DNA of 25,409 nucleotides, from the NCBI GenBank assembly GCA_002347085.1, contig DDWW01000022.1, positions 1 through 25,409 on the forward strand, read 5' to 3'. Source of the stretch: Desulfobulbaceae bacterium UBA2276 (lineage in GTDB: Bacteria > Desulfobacterota > Desulfobulbia > Desulfobulbales > Desulfocapsaceae). Below the pieces are notes generated by a model. It was not told the DNA's origin. It did no database searches and saw nothing but the letters and a program-made list of their open reading frames with translations. Position 1 is the first letter of the stretch. The number at the start of each line of letters is the position of its first letter. The position numbers were made by a program, and so were the translations under genes. Below, piece after piece: positions 16,007 to 23,454 of the stretch.

Positions 16007-16927
16007 TTTTCCAAGCACCGCCGGTTGAAAAGCAACCTGCTCTTCTTTACCCGGCAACTCGGTGACAATCGTCGCTCCATGCTCCTGTAACCACTGCACT
16101 ACCCCGCGCACCAGCCGTTCAGGGGCAGAGGCCCCGGCAGTCACACCGACGCTGACATGGTTGTCTAACCATTCTGCACGGATATCAGTCGCATCATCGA
16201 TCAAATATCCTTTCATCCCCGCCCGGACACCCACCTCGCGCAACCTGTTTGAATTAGAGCTGGTCTTTGATCCTACCACCAGCAGGATATCCGCCTTCCG
16301 GGCCAGATCCTTCACCGCGTTCTGGCGGTTTTGAGTAGCATAACAGACATTGGAACGCGGGCCCCTGATGGCAGGAAAACGCTGGGCCAATTTCTTACTG
16401 ATCCCAACGATATCGCTCTGGCTGAGGGTGGTTTGCGTGACGTAGGCAACCTTCTCAGGATCAATGACCTGTACCCGCTCGGCCTCATCCTCCGAGGCAA
16501 TCACATGCACCCGGCCCACAGCCCGGCCCGCAACCCCCTCCACCTCAGGATGGTGGTGATGGCCAATAATCAGGACATCGCATCCTTGACCATGATATTT
16601 TTCCACCATCCGGTGCACACTGCTTACCAGTGGACAGGTGGCATCAATAGTCCGCAGGCCAAAGATCTGCGCCTGTTGCTGAACTGCCACCGAGACCCCG
16701 TGGGCACTGAAGATACAGACCGCCCCTCGGGGAATATCGGCAAGTTCCTCCACAAAGACCACCCCCATCTCCTCCAACTCCTGGACCACATGTTTGTTAT
16801 GAACGATCTCATGGAGTACATAAATAGGCGCCCCATACTGTGCCAGGGCCAGTCGTACCGTGGCAATGGCCCGTACCACACCAGCGCAGAAACCTCGGGG
16901 ATTAGCCAGGATAATTTCTTTCAACAT
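16004..16927 (-). CDS. ispH: 4-hydroxy-3-methylbut-2-enyl diphosphate reductase
   Basis: IspH (LytB) is the last enzyme of the MEP isoprenoid pathway and reduces HMBPP to IPP and DMAPP with a [4Fe-4S] cluster. The three cluster cysteines are C14 (NPRGFCAG), C98 (DATCPLV) and C195 (SNVCYATQ). Substrate-binding motifs are present: HEIVHN around residue 40, SAHGVS near 75, a His-rich GHHHHPEVEG near 123, TQTTLS near 165 and SKTSSNSNRL. At 307 residues it is a complete short-form IspH. The start at MLKEIILANPRGFC is standard; no strong ribosome binding site is seen. It converges with dapL on the inverted heptamer repeat, which provides its stop codon context. Confidence 0.97.
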   Translation of the reverse strand: MLKEIILANPRGFCAGVVRAIATVRLALAQYGAPIYVLHEIVHNKHVVQELEEMGVVFVEELADIPRGAVCIFSAHGVSVAVQQQAQIFGLRTIDATCPLVSSVHRMVEKYHGQGCDVLIIGHHHHPEVEGVAGRAVGRVHVIASEDEAERVQVIDPEKVAYVTQTTLSQSDIVGISKKLAQRFPAIRGPRSNVCYATQNRQNAVKDLARKADILLVVGSKTSSNSNRLREVGVRAGMKGYLIDDATDIRAEWLDNHVSVGVTAGASAPERLVRGVVQWLQEHGATIVTELPGKEEQVAFQPAVLGK

Positions 16928-17221
16928 AATTCGCTTGCAAGGTGAAGAGATAAGATTGATGTATTAACGAGTAAAAATTGAAAATAACAGATGAGAGATA
17001 AGGCCTGCATCATTTTTTACCGTCCGTAGAGCTTTTTTTCTTATTTTCAAGCGCTTCTGCCGGCAGATCACAGAGAAGGAGCAGCTATGGCCATTCAAAT
17101 GGTCATGTTATTTATTGACAACGGCTTAGCTATTTTAGTTATATACATATAAGATCGATAACGAAGATTTCGTAGTTACCTTTTTTTTATCCCTTCAACC
17201 TTCACCTTACAACATACTCTC
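16928..17221. other. Divergent intergenic region between ispH and the alcohol dehydrogenase
   Basis: No gene is seen in this 294-bp region. It contains a partial copy of the dispersed element (17095-17129) and, overlapping its end, a possible promoter: TTGACA at 17115-17120 with TTATAT at 17139-17144 (18-base spacing). No ribosome binding site is evident before the downstream ATG. Confidence 0.5.
17095..17129 (+). repeat. Partial copy C of the dispersed element (right arm)
   Basis: AAATGGTCATGTTATTT followed by ATTGACAACGGCTTAG closely matches the right arm of the intact copy at 21043-21147 (TTGGCCATGTTATTT, then GTTTACAACGGCTTAG). A few bases have changed, including TTTACA to TTGACA. An ATGGCCATT just upstream resembles part of the left arm. 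Confidence 0.65.
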
Positions 17222-18409
17222 ATGATTCATACCCAATCGTTTACCGTTACTCAGCCAACCCGTATCCAATTTGGCGTCGGCAGCATCAGTAGTATTGGCA
17301 AGACTGTTTTAGACTTTAAGGGCAGCAATGTCTTCCTGGTCATTGACCCCAGCTTGATCAAGGCCGGAATTGTCAGCCAGATAACCGCTCCCTTAGAGGC
17401 AGCCGCCATCCCCTATACCCTTTACGATAACATCGATCCCGAACCCGGTCTGAAACTTGCCGACAAAGGATATAAAATTGCCAAGGCCGAAGGCTGTGAT
17501 TGCGTGATCGGGGCCGGTGGCGGTTCGGCCATGGATGTGGCCAAGGCTGTGGCCATTCTTCTGACTAATGGCGGCAAGGCGGCTGACTATCTGGGACTGG
17601 ATAAGATTGCCAAGGCCGGGGTGCCCAAGATCATGATTCCGACCTCGGCCGGAACCGGCGCCGAGGTGACATTCACCGCTGTCTTCATCAACGAGAAAAC
17701 CGGCTCAAAAGGGGGCATGAACGGGACCCCGCTCTATCCCGAGGCCGCCATCCTCGATCCCGCGCTCACCCTTACCCTGCCCCCCGCCGTCACCGCCTAT
17801 ACCGGCATTGATGCCCTCACCCATGCCCTGGAGGCCTATACCTCAACCCAGGCCCATACCCTCTCCGAGCTCTACTCGCTTGAGGCCATTGATCTTATCA
17901 GCCGTAATCTCCCCGCTGCCTATGCCAACGGCAGCAACCTGGAGGCCCGTTCGGCCATGCTCATGGGCAGCCTTTTAGGCGGCAAGGCCTTGGCCACTGC
18001 CGGTGTGGGTCTGGTTCACGCCATGGCCTATCCCATGGGCGGCATGTTTGGTATCGGCCACGGTCTGGCCAACGCAGTCCTGCTACCCTATGTTATTGAA
18101 TACAATCTCATCGGCAATCGGGAGAAGTTTGCCACCCTGGCCGCAGTCCTGGGCAAAAACACCGACGACATGACCACAAAAGAGGCATCCGAACGCTGCG
18201 TCGAGGCACTCTTTGAATTAAATGCTGAGGTGGGGATTCCTGCTACCCTGCAAGACCTGAATATCCCTGACGATCAAATCCCGGAAATGGCCAGGATTGC
18301 CTTGACTGTGACCCGTCCGGTTGAAAACAACCCCCGTAAGCCCACTCTGGATGATGTCATCAATATTTACCAGATGGCCTACGACGGCAACAGTTCGATT
18401 TTGTATTAA
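17222..18409 (+). CDS. Iron-containing (group III) alcohol dehydrogenase
   Basis: A 395-residue NAD(P)-dependent dehydrogenase of the Fe-ADH family, which interconverts primary alcohols or diols and aldehydes in the cytoplasm. The cofactor motif GGGSAMDVAK lies at about residues 100-109. The iron ligands are all present: D197 and H201 (IDALTH), H266 (VHAMAYPMG) and H280 (GIGHGLAN). The wording GTGAEVTFTAV and IDALTHALEAYTS is typical of ethanol, butanol or 1,3-propanediol dehydrogenases; the substrate cannot be fixed. ATG 17222 gives the standard N-terminus (MIHTQSFTVTQPTRIQFGVG). It is monocistronic, with its own terminator. A role in fermentative or syntrophic alcohol oxidation is plausible but inferred. 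Confidence 0.93.
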   Translation: MIHTQSFTVTQPTRIQFGVGSISSIGKTVLDFKGSNVFLVIDPSLIKAGIVSQITAPLEAAAIPYTLYDNIDPEPGLKLADKGYKIAKAEGCDCVIGAGGGSAMDVAKAVAILLTNGGKAADYLGLDKIAKAGVPKIMIPTSAGTGAEVTFTAVFINEKTGSKGGMNGTPLYPEAAILDPALTLTLPPAVTAYTGIDALTHALEAYTSTQAHTLSELYSLEAIDLISRNLPAAYANGSNLEARSAMLMGSLLGGKALATAGVGLVHAMAYPMGGMFGIGHGLANAVLLPYVIEYNLIGNREKFATLAAVLGKNTDDMTTKEASERCVEALFELNAEVGIPATLQDLNIPDDQIPEMARIALTVTRPVENNPRKPTLDDVINIYQMAYDGNSSILY

Positions 18410-18450
18410 AAAATGGGCTATAAATAAAAGCCAATACGACCAATACAAGT

Positions 18451-18497
18451 AACATGGGCGGATTATCGATGTACCGATAATCCGCCCATGTTTTTTT
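18451..18497 (+). terminator. Strong intrinsic terminator of the alcohol dehydrogenase gene
   Basis: AACATGGGCGGATTATCG and CGATAATCCGCCCATGTT form a perfect 18-bp stem with a 6-base loop, followed by a T-run. It also lies downstream of galE on the other strand, where there is no T-run, so it is mainly a terminator for the plus strand. Confidence 0.92.
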
Positions 18498-18545
18498 ATC
18501 ACTTATCGAAGCCCCTCTCTATCCCTTGGAGAGAGTCATAACCCA

Positions 18546-19523
18546 TCAGAACCGCTGATTTTGATGCCAATTCCAAGCCGTGGCAATAATGTCATCGATC
18601 CTGGCATATTTGGGCTGCCAGGAAAGTTGCTGCCTGGCAAATGTGCTGTCGGCCACTAAGGTTGCCGGATCGCCAGCTCTGGGTGGCGCAAGAGTGAAGG
18701 CTATCTTCCTGCCGGTCACCTGTTCAGCAGCATGGATCATCTCCAACACCGAAAAGCCATTGCCATTACCCAGGTTGAATCCATGGGCGCCAGGATTTTT
18801 CTCCAGAAACGAGAGGGCCAGCAGATGGGCCTCACAGAGATCATTGATGTGGATATAATCGCGGACACAGGTGCCATCCGGCGTTTCGTATTCCTGGCCA
18901 AAAATTTTAAGTTCTTTTTGCTTCGTCAAGAGCGAACAGAGCACATTGGGCAGAAGGTGGGTTTCAGGTTGGTGGGATTCACCGATCTCGCCACCAGGAT
19001 CAGCACCGGCCGCATTAAAATAGCGGAGACTGACCGACTTGAGTCCATAGGCTGTATGATAGTCGCGGAGGATATGCTCCACCATGAGTTTGGTCTCCCC
19101 GTAGGGATTGATGGGTGCCTGGGGATGAAACTCGTTGATCCGTGCCTGGATGGGATTGCCAAAGATGGCCGCCGATGAGGAAAAAATAAACTTCAACACC
19201 CCGTGATTGCGCATCGCCGCAAGCAGATTGAGCGTGCCGACCACATTGTTGGCATAATAGAGGGCGGGATCAATGACCGACTCACCAACCAACGATTTGG
19301 CAGAAAAATGCATCACTGCATCAAAATGCTGCCGGGAAAACAGGGAACTCAAATCATCGGGGCGTAACAGATCTCCCTCAACCAACTGCACGCCAGGGGG
19401 TACTGCCTCCTGATGGCCGGTGCTCAGATTATCAAAGACTGTGACCTGATGCCCCTGTCCGGTCAACATTTTCACCATATGAGAACCGATATATCCGGCT
19501 CCGCCACAGATTAGAATATCCAT
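18546..19523 (-). CDS. galE: UDP-glucose 4-epimerase
   Basis: GalE interconverts UDP-glucose and UDP-galactose with bound NAD and supplies sugars for surface polysaccharide. The Rossmann motif GGAGYIGSH is at residues 6-14, the SSSAAIFG segment provides the catalytic Ser region, and YGETK is the YxxxK pair. The protein is about 325 residues. The start is ATG 19523 (MDILICGGAGYIGSH): the 30 residues of open frame upstream are translated repeat DNA and have no homology to the family. The gene lies downstream of ugd in the same direction, with an element copy between them, so it may share the ugd transcript. Its 3' end faces the alcohol dehydrogenase terminator. Confidence 0.95.
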   Translation of the reverse strand: MDILICGGAGYIGSHMVKMLTGQGHQVTVFDNLSTGHQEAVPPGVQLVEGDLLRPDDLSSLFSRQHFDAVMHFSAKSLVGESVIDPALYYANNVVGTLNLLAAMRNHGVLKFIFSSSAAIFGNPIQARINEFHPQAPINPYGETKLMVEHILRDYHTAYGLKSVSLRYFNAAGADPGGEIGESHQPETHLLPNVLCSLLTKQKELKIFGQEYETPDGTCVRDYIHINDLCEAHLLALSFLEKNPGAHGFNLGNGNGFSVLEMIHAAEQVTGRKIAFTLAPPRAGDPATLVADSTFARQQLSWQPKYARIDDIIATAWNWHQNQRF

Positions 19524-19567
19524 TTTATTTGTTAGAGTTGATGAAGAGTTGAAGGGAAATTGAAGAA

Positions 19568-19666
19568 GAGCCGCTGTAAAAAAATATCGCCAATTGGTTG
19601 ACTGGAACGGCATAAGGAGCCGTAACGAAATTCATATAAATGGTCAGTTAGTTCGTAACGGCTCCT
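19568..19666 (-). repeat. Dispersed element, copy D (between ugd and galE)
   Basis: Read on the minus strand it starts AGGAGCCGTTACGAACTAAC, has the second arm ATTTCGTTACGGCTCC followed by TTATGCCGTTCCAG, and ends TTTTTACAGCGGCT. The first two arms pair over 15 bases with one mismatch. It is colinear with the copy at 21043 over almost its full length and occupies the gap between the ugd stop and the galE start. Confidence 0.85.
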
Positions 19667-19672
19667 GAATTA

Positions 19673-20995
19673 TCAGGCCCCATGAGTATTGCCGCGCCCT
19701 ACTCCTATATAGGTAAACCCGGCATCCTGCATTCTCTGAGGGGAATAGACATTGCGCAGATCAATAAATACTGGTGTCCGCATCAAGGTTTTGAGCCGCT
19801 CCAGATCAAGCGCCCGATATTGATTCCACTCGGTCATCAGCACCAAGGCATCGGCTCCGGTGGCGGCCTCGTACACATTCCCCATATAGGAGAATTCAGG
19901 AAATAATTTCTTCGCCTCTTCCATCCCCTGGGGATCATGGGCCTGAATCCTGGCCCCTTTTTCGTGCAGTGGAGGAAGGATGCTCAGGGCTGGGGCATCG
20001 CGCAGATCGTCAGTTTCCGGCTTAAAGGTCAGGCCCAGCACCCCGATGGTTTTTCCGGCTACATCGCCGCCCAGGGCCTCGCGAATTTTCTTGACCATCC
20101 CCGCCTTTTGGGCGGCGTTAGTCTCGACCGCTGCCGCTACTGATCTTGCGGAAACCCCATGTTCCTGGGCTATCCGCAATAAGGCCAGGGTGTCTTTAGG
20201 AAAACAGCTCCCGCCAAATCCGGGGCCGGGATGAAGAAACTTGCCGCCAATCCGACCGTCGAGCCCTATGGCCTTGGCCAGATCAACCACATCCGCTCCC
20301 ACCTCTTCACAGAGGTTGGCCATTTCATTGATAAAAGAGATCTTGATCGAGAGAAAGGCGTTGGCCGCGTATTTGATGAGCTCAGCGGATTCAAGGCCGG
20401 TAAAGACAAAGGGGGTGGATATCAGATAGAGGGGATCATAGATCTCTTTCATCACGCCTTGAGCCTTGAGCGATTCCGTACCAATGACGATTCGATCCGG
20501 ACGCATGAAGTCATTGAGTGCCGCACCCTCTCGTAAAAATTCTGGATTGGAGACCACGTCAAAATCTGCTGCCGGATTCTCCTCCCTGATCAGACGGGCA
20601 ACTTGACGGGCGGTGCCAACGGGCACCGTGCTTTTGTCAATAATAACTGTATAACCAGCAAGACAGGGAGCAAGTTCCCTGGCCGCGGCATGGATATAGG
20701 TCAGATCAGCGTAGCCATCACCCCGCCTGGACGTGGGAGTACCCACGGCGATAAAGACCGCCGAGGCCTTCTCGACACTGCCTTTCAGTTCAGTGGTAAA
20801 GGAAAGACGGCCCTCACTCATATTCTTGCGCACAAGTTCCGCAAGCCCAGGCTCATAGATGGGAATTTTTCCTTCCAGTAAAGAACTGATCTTTGCCGCG
20901 TCCTTGTCCATGCAAATGATATGATGGCCAAATTCAGCCAGACAAGCACCCGTCACCAGACCGACATACCCGGTTCCAATTATTGTAATTTTCAT
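19673..20995 (-). CDS. ugd: UDP-glucose 6-dehydrogenase
   Basis: Ugd oxidises UDP-glucose to UDP-glucuronate with two NAD, a precursor for capsule, exopolysaccharide or LPS sugars. The N-terminal Rossmann motif is GTGYVGLVTG at residues 7-16. The catalytic cysteine C264 is in GPGFGGSCFPKDT, and GLTFKPETDDLRDAP marks the C-terminal UDP-binding domain. The 440-residue length is typical. Start MKITIIGTGYVG is canonical. It is followed by galE on the same strand, which fits a small nucleotide-sugar unit. An intact copy of the dispersed element (21043-21147) lies about 50 bases before its start codon and probably in its leader or promoter region. Confidence 0.96.
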   Translation of the reverse strand: MKITIIGTGYVGLVTGACLAEFGHHIICMDKDAAKISSLLEGKIPIYEPGLAELVRKNMSEGRLSFTTELKGSVEKASAVFIAVGTPTSRRGDGYADLTYIHAAARELAPCLAGYTVIIDKSTVPVGTARQVARLIREENPAADFDVVSNPEFLREGAALNDFMRPDRIVIGTESLKAQGVMKEIYDPLYLISTPFVFTGLESAELIKYAANAFLSIKISFINEMANLCEEVGADVVDLAKAIGLDGRIGGKFLHPGPGFGGSCFPKDTLALLRIAQEHGVSARSVAAAVETNAAQKAGMVKKIREALGGDVAGKTIGVLGLTFKPETDDLRDAPALSILPPLHEKGARIQAHDPQGMEEAKKLFPEFSYMGNVYEAATGADALVLMTEWNQYRALDLERLKTLMRTPVFIDLRNVYSPQRMQDAGFTYIGVGRGNTHGA

Positions 20996-21042
20996 AGAAA
21001 GTTTCTTTTACCTTTGTATCAAACAAGGTCCCTGAATTGATT

Positions 21043-21147
21043 AGGAGCCGTTACGAAATAACATGGCCATTTATATCGATTTCGTTACGGCTCCTTATGC
21101 CGCTTCCAGCAATTAATTGGCCATGTTATTTGTTTACAACGGCTTAG
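21043..21147 (+). repeat. Dispersed element, copy B (best-preserved)
   Basis: Arm 1 AGGAGCCGTTACGAAAT (21043-21059) pairs perfectly over 17 bp with arm 2 ATTTCGTTACGGCTCCT (21079-21095). Arm 1 can instead pair with arm 3: AAATAACATGGCCA (21056-21069) with TGGCCATGTTATTT (21118-21131) and AGCCGTT (21046-21052) with AACGGCT (21138-21144). The element thus has terminal inverted repeats plus an internal hairpin. No coding capacity and no obvious target-site duplication are seen. Confidence 0.88.
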
Positions 21148-21183
21148 CAGCAGTTCCAATTACACACGAAAGCACTAAAGGTT

Positions 21184-21214
21184 GCAATTATTATCATAAT
21201 GTGATAATAATTGC
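21184..21214. promoter_or_regulatory. AT-rich perfect palindrome, possible operator
   Basis: GCAATTATTATCA and TGATAATAATTGC are perfect inverted repeats of 13 bp with a 5-base spacer (TAATG). There is no T-run. The GATAAT/ATTATC half-sites recall Fur-type boxes, but their order is reversed, so the binding protein is unknown. It lies about 60 bases before the small hydrolase gene. Confidence 0.5.
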
Positions 21215-21276
21215 TATTATGATTCCATGGAAGCCAAGAATTTCAAAGATTCCAAACAAATCATTGGTGAAATAAA

Positions 21277-21636
21277 ATGACACTACTGGAAGGATTTTTG
21301 TGGTTAGCCCTGAACGTGTATCACGAGGCACGGTCAGAACCACAGATCGGTCAGGTTGCCATTGCCCATGTCACCCTGAACCGAGCCAAACAAAAAAACA
21401 TCTCCATCGAAGATGTGATCAAACAGCCGCACCAGTTCAAGTGGATAGGAAAAAGATCTTATTTTCCTGCCAACATTCCGGCTTTCTGTCAGAGTATGAA
21501 GTCCGCATTTATTGCTCTCAACACCACCGATTTTACCGCTGGCGCGACCTACTTCCATCGGCAAAATATAACGCCCAAGTGGTCGGCAAATCTCACGTAT
21601 CTCAACAAGTACGGCAGTCATAAGTTTTATAGATGA
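21277..21636 (+). CDS. Small cell-wall hydrolase, SleB/CwlJ domain
   Basis: A 119-residue protein consisting almost only of the SleB/CwlJ-type hydrolase domain (Hydrolase_2), a peptidoglycan-cleaving fold. Family markers in order are NVYHEARSEP near the N-terminus with the catalytic Glu candidate in HEAR, the VTLNRAK segment, the QPHQFKW motif, GATYFHRQNITPKW, and a terminal SHKFYR. No signal peptide is present (MTLLEGFLWLALNVYHEA is part of the domain), so export is unexplained. Stand-alone short forms of this kind are often phage or prophage endolysins, and this gene, in repeat-rich DNA, may be such a remnant. The start has only a weak GGTGA site. A palindrome upstream may regulate it. Confidence 0.82.
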   Translation: MTLLEGFLWLALNVYHEARSEPQIGQVAIAHVTLNRAKQKNISIEDVIKQPHQFKWIGKRSYFPANIPAFCQSMKSAFIALNTTDFTAGATYFHRQNITPKWSANLTYLNKYGSHKFYR

Positions 21637-21658
21637 TTGCTGGTGAGTACCCAGATCG

Positions 21659-21701
21659 TTAGGTGTTTAGATTGTTGAGTCTTTTAGCTTAAACGACCTA
21701 A
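21659..21701. terminator. Weak hairpin between the hydrolase and aminotransferase genes
   Basis: TTAGGTGTTTA and TAAACGACCTAA pair with one bulged base between the converging gene ends. It lacks a T-run, so termination is only possible. Confidence 0.3.
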
Positions 21702-21709
21702 ATGGGCCT

Positions 21710-22912
21710 TTATGCCTTGGCTGCCTGATACAGTGCCGCCCTCATCTCCGCCAGTCTCTGCTCCGACATCTTGACCGGCACCGGATAGACCAGCGTCCGA
21801 CCGATCAACTCCGCCGAGGCCGGCAAGGATTGTGGATCATAGACCACCCGCCTTTTTCCGCCTGGCTCCATAAACGGCCAGCCACTCTTCACTGTTGTTG
21901 ATCCGGCCAGCAGATGCTCCCAGCGAGGATAAAAGTGCCAGGTATTCTCACCAAAGTTGATGGCCCCTGCCTTATTTTCTGATAATACCTTGTTTACCCT
22001 GTGACATTGTTCACGATTCTCCAGGAAAAAACAGAAGAAGGTCGCCGAATCTCCGGCCTCATCGACAAGATCTCGAAACGTGACGCCTGGGATAGCAGAG
22101 GCCGCCTCTTTTAAGACTGCCTTGGTTTTCTTCTGTTCTGCAATCATGAAGTCGAGTTTGGCGAGTTGAGCCAGACCTATGGCGCCCTGCAACTCCATCA
22201 TCCGATAATTAAAACCGATAAAACGCCGCCCTTCTCCACCCCGGGTCCCGGGATTGACCACATGGTCATGGCCATGATCATGATATTCAGACATGGTGCG
22301 CCATAGATCTTCATCAGCGGTAATAATCATGCCGCCTTCTCCGGTGGTCATCGTCTTGACCGCATCAAAGGAAAAGGTGCCACAGGTGCCAAAGGTGCCC
22401 AGGTGCTGTCCGTTAATGCTGGCCCCGGCAGCCTGGGCCGTATCCTCCAGTACAGGAATATTATGGCGCTTGGCAATGGCCACAATCTCCTGGATTCGGG
22501 CCTGAGCTCCCAGCATGTGCACAGGGATAATACATTTGGTTTTCGCACTGATCTTTTTTTCAAGATCGACCGGATCCATATTCAGGGTGGTATCGACTTC
22601 TGTAAAGACTGGAATCGCGCCAACGTCAAGGATTGCCTCCCAGGTGGCGACAAAGGTGAAGCCCTGGGTGATAACCTCATCGCCCGGCCCGACACCCAAG
22701 GCGGTTAAGGCCACCTTGAGGGCAGCGGTACCCGAGGTCACGGCCTGACCATACGAAGTTCCGCAATAAGCGGCAAATTTCTTCTCAAATTCCAAGACCT
22801 TGTACACGCCCTGGCGCTGCGCTCCGAACTCATACCGAAAAAGCACACCGGTATCCAGGACATCCATGATCTCTTTCTTTTCCTCGGCGCCAAAAATCTC
22901 GAAACCAGGCAT
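21710..22912 (-). CDS. DegT/DnrJ/EryC1/StrS aminotransferase, KdnA-like
   Basis: A 400-residue PLP-dependent sugar aminotransferase. Markers are TSGTAALKVALTALGVGPGDEV, the EDTAQAAGA segment, and FSFDAVKTMTTGEGG with K186 as the PLP lysine, then GFNYRMMELQGAIG. The N-terminus (MPGFEIFG) and the DHGHDH segment recall, from memory, KdnA, which aminates C8 of oxidised Kdo to give 8-amino-Kdo in Shewanella lipopolysaccharide; that sub-assignment is tentative. Its partner oxidase KdnB is not adjacent: the Fe-ADH at 17222 looks like an ordinary alcohol dehydrogenase. AGGAGG at 22926-22921 is a good ribosome binding site eight bases before the ATG. It lies near ugd and galE, consistent with surface sugar synthesis, and downstream of panD. 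Confidence 0.9.
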   Translation of the reverse strand: MPGFEIFGAEEKKEIMDVLDTGVLFRYEFGAQRQGVYKVLEFEKKFAAYCGTSYGQAVTSGTAALKVALTALGVGPGDEVITQGFTFVATWEAILDVGAIPVFTEVDTTLNMDPVDLEKKISAKTKCIIPVHMLGAQARIQEIVAIAKRHNIPVLEDTAQAAGASINGQHLGTFGTCGTFSFDAVKTMTTGEGGMIITADEDLWRTMSEYHDHGHDHVVNPGTRGGEGRRFIGFNYRMMELQGAIGLAQLAKLDFMIAEQKKTKAVLKEAASAIPGVTFRDLVDEAGDSATFFCFFLENREQCHRVNKVLSENKAGAINFGENTWHFYPRWEHLLAGSTTVKSGWPFMEPGGKRRVVYDPQSLPASAELIGRTLVYPVPVKMSEQRLAEMRAALYQAAKA

Positions 22913-22934
22913 CAGCAGAACCTCCTGTGTAGAT

Positions 22935-23004
22935 GGGAGCCATTACTAATCAGCTCCGCTCCATCATTATTGAGTATTTTGTAACAAATTCTTATGGCCG
23001 TCCA
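22935..23004 (+). repeat. Possible degenerate copy E of the dispersed element
   Basis: GGGAGCCATTAC at the left and TCTTATGGCCGTCCA at the right resemble the first arm and the TTATGCCG segment of the element, but the middle is diverged and pairing is poor. It would sit in the leader of the aminotransferase gene. Confidence 0.35.
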
Positions 23005-23059
23005 TGACCCATAGACGAAAGTACAATGTGTTTTCGCAAGGTTTCAGCTTTCAAAAATC

Positions 23060-23422
23060 CTATATTGCAAGCCTTGCCTTGATGGTATTGCGCTCATCAA
23101 GAAGCACAATGGCCGGCTGATACGTGGCCGTGTCCTCATCGGTTGAAAAGCCATACGTGCAGATAATAACCTGATCCCCGACCATCCCTTTGCGGGCCGC
23201 AGCGCCATTCAGCCCGATCACTCCGGTGCCTGGCGTGCCGACAATGGCGTAGGTATCAAAACGCTCGCCATTGTTGATATTGTAGATATGAACCCGTTCA
23301 AAGGGGACAATACCCACGGCATCCATTAAATTTTTATCTATGGTCAGACTGCCCTCGTAACTCAAATCAGCTTCAGTGACGGTCGCCCGGTGAAGCTTTG
23401 CCTTTAACATCTGTCGTAACAT
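23060..23422 (-). CDS. panD: Aspartate 1-decarboxylase
   Basis: PanD makes beta-alanine from L-aspartate for pantothenate and CoA. It is made as a proenzyme that cleaves itself before a serine to form a pyruvoyl group. With the start at ATG 23422 (MLRQMLKAKLHRATVTEADL), the cleavage site is G24-S25, the same position as in E. coli PanD. A TTG further upstream would add six residues made from the ribosome binding site (GAGAAG) and is rejected. Length is 120 residues; RVHIYNINNGERFDTYA and GLNGAAARKGMVGD are conserved. It follows panC by about 32 bases on the same strand, giving adjacent genes for both precursors of the beta-alanine branch. Confidence 0.96.
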   Translation of the reverse strand: MLRQMLKAKLHRATVTEADLSYEGSLTIDKNLMDAVGIVPFERVHIYNINNGERFDTYAIVGTPGTGVIGLNGAAARKGMVGDQVIICTYGFSTDEDTATYQPAIVLLDERNTIKARLAI

Positions 23423-23454
23423 AATCTTCTCTATTCTCAATATTTTTTTGCAGT

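Noticed and set aside
17222..18409. The iron alcohol dehydrogenase as KdnB, partner of the KdnA-like enzyme
   Set aside because: Its sequence follows ordinary ethanol, butanol or propanediol dehydrogenases, and it is more than 3 kb away from the aminotransferase.
19524..19613. 30-residue N-terminal extension of GalE
   Set aside because: The extra codons are translated repeat DNA; MDILICGGAGYIGSH is the normal start.
21300..21623. Alternative frame (107 codons) overlapping the SleB-like gene
   Set aside because: The other frame carries all SleB/CwlJ family motifs.
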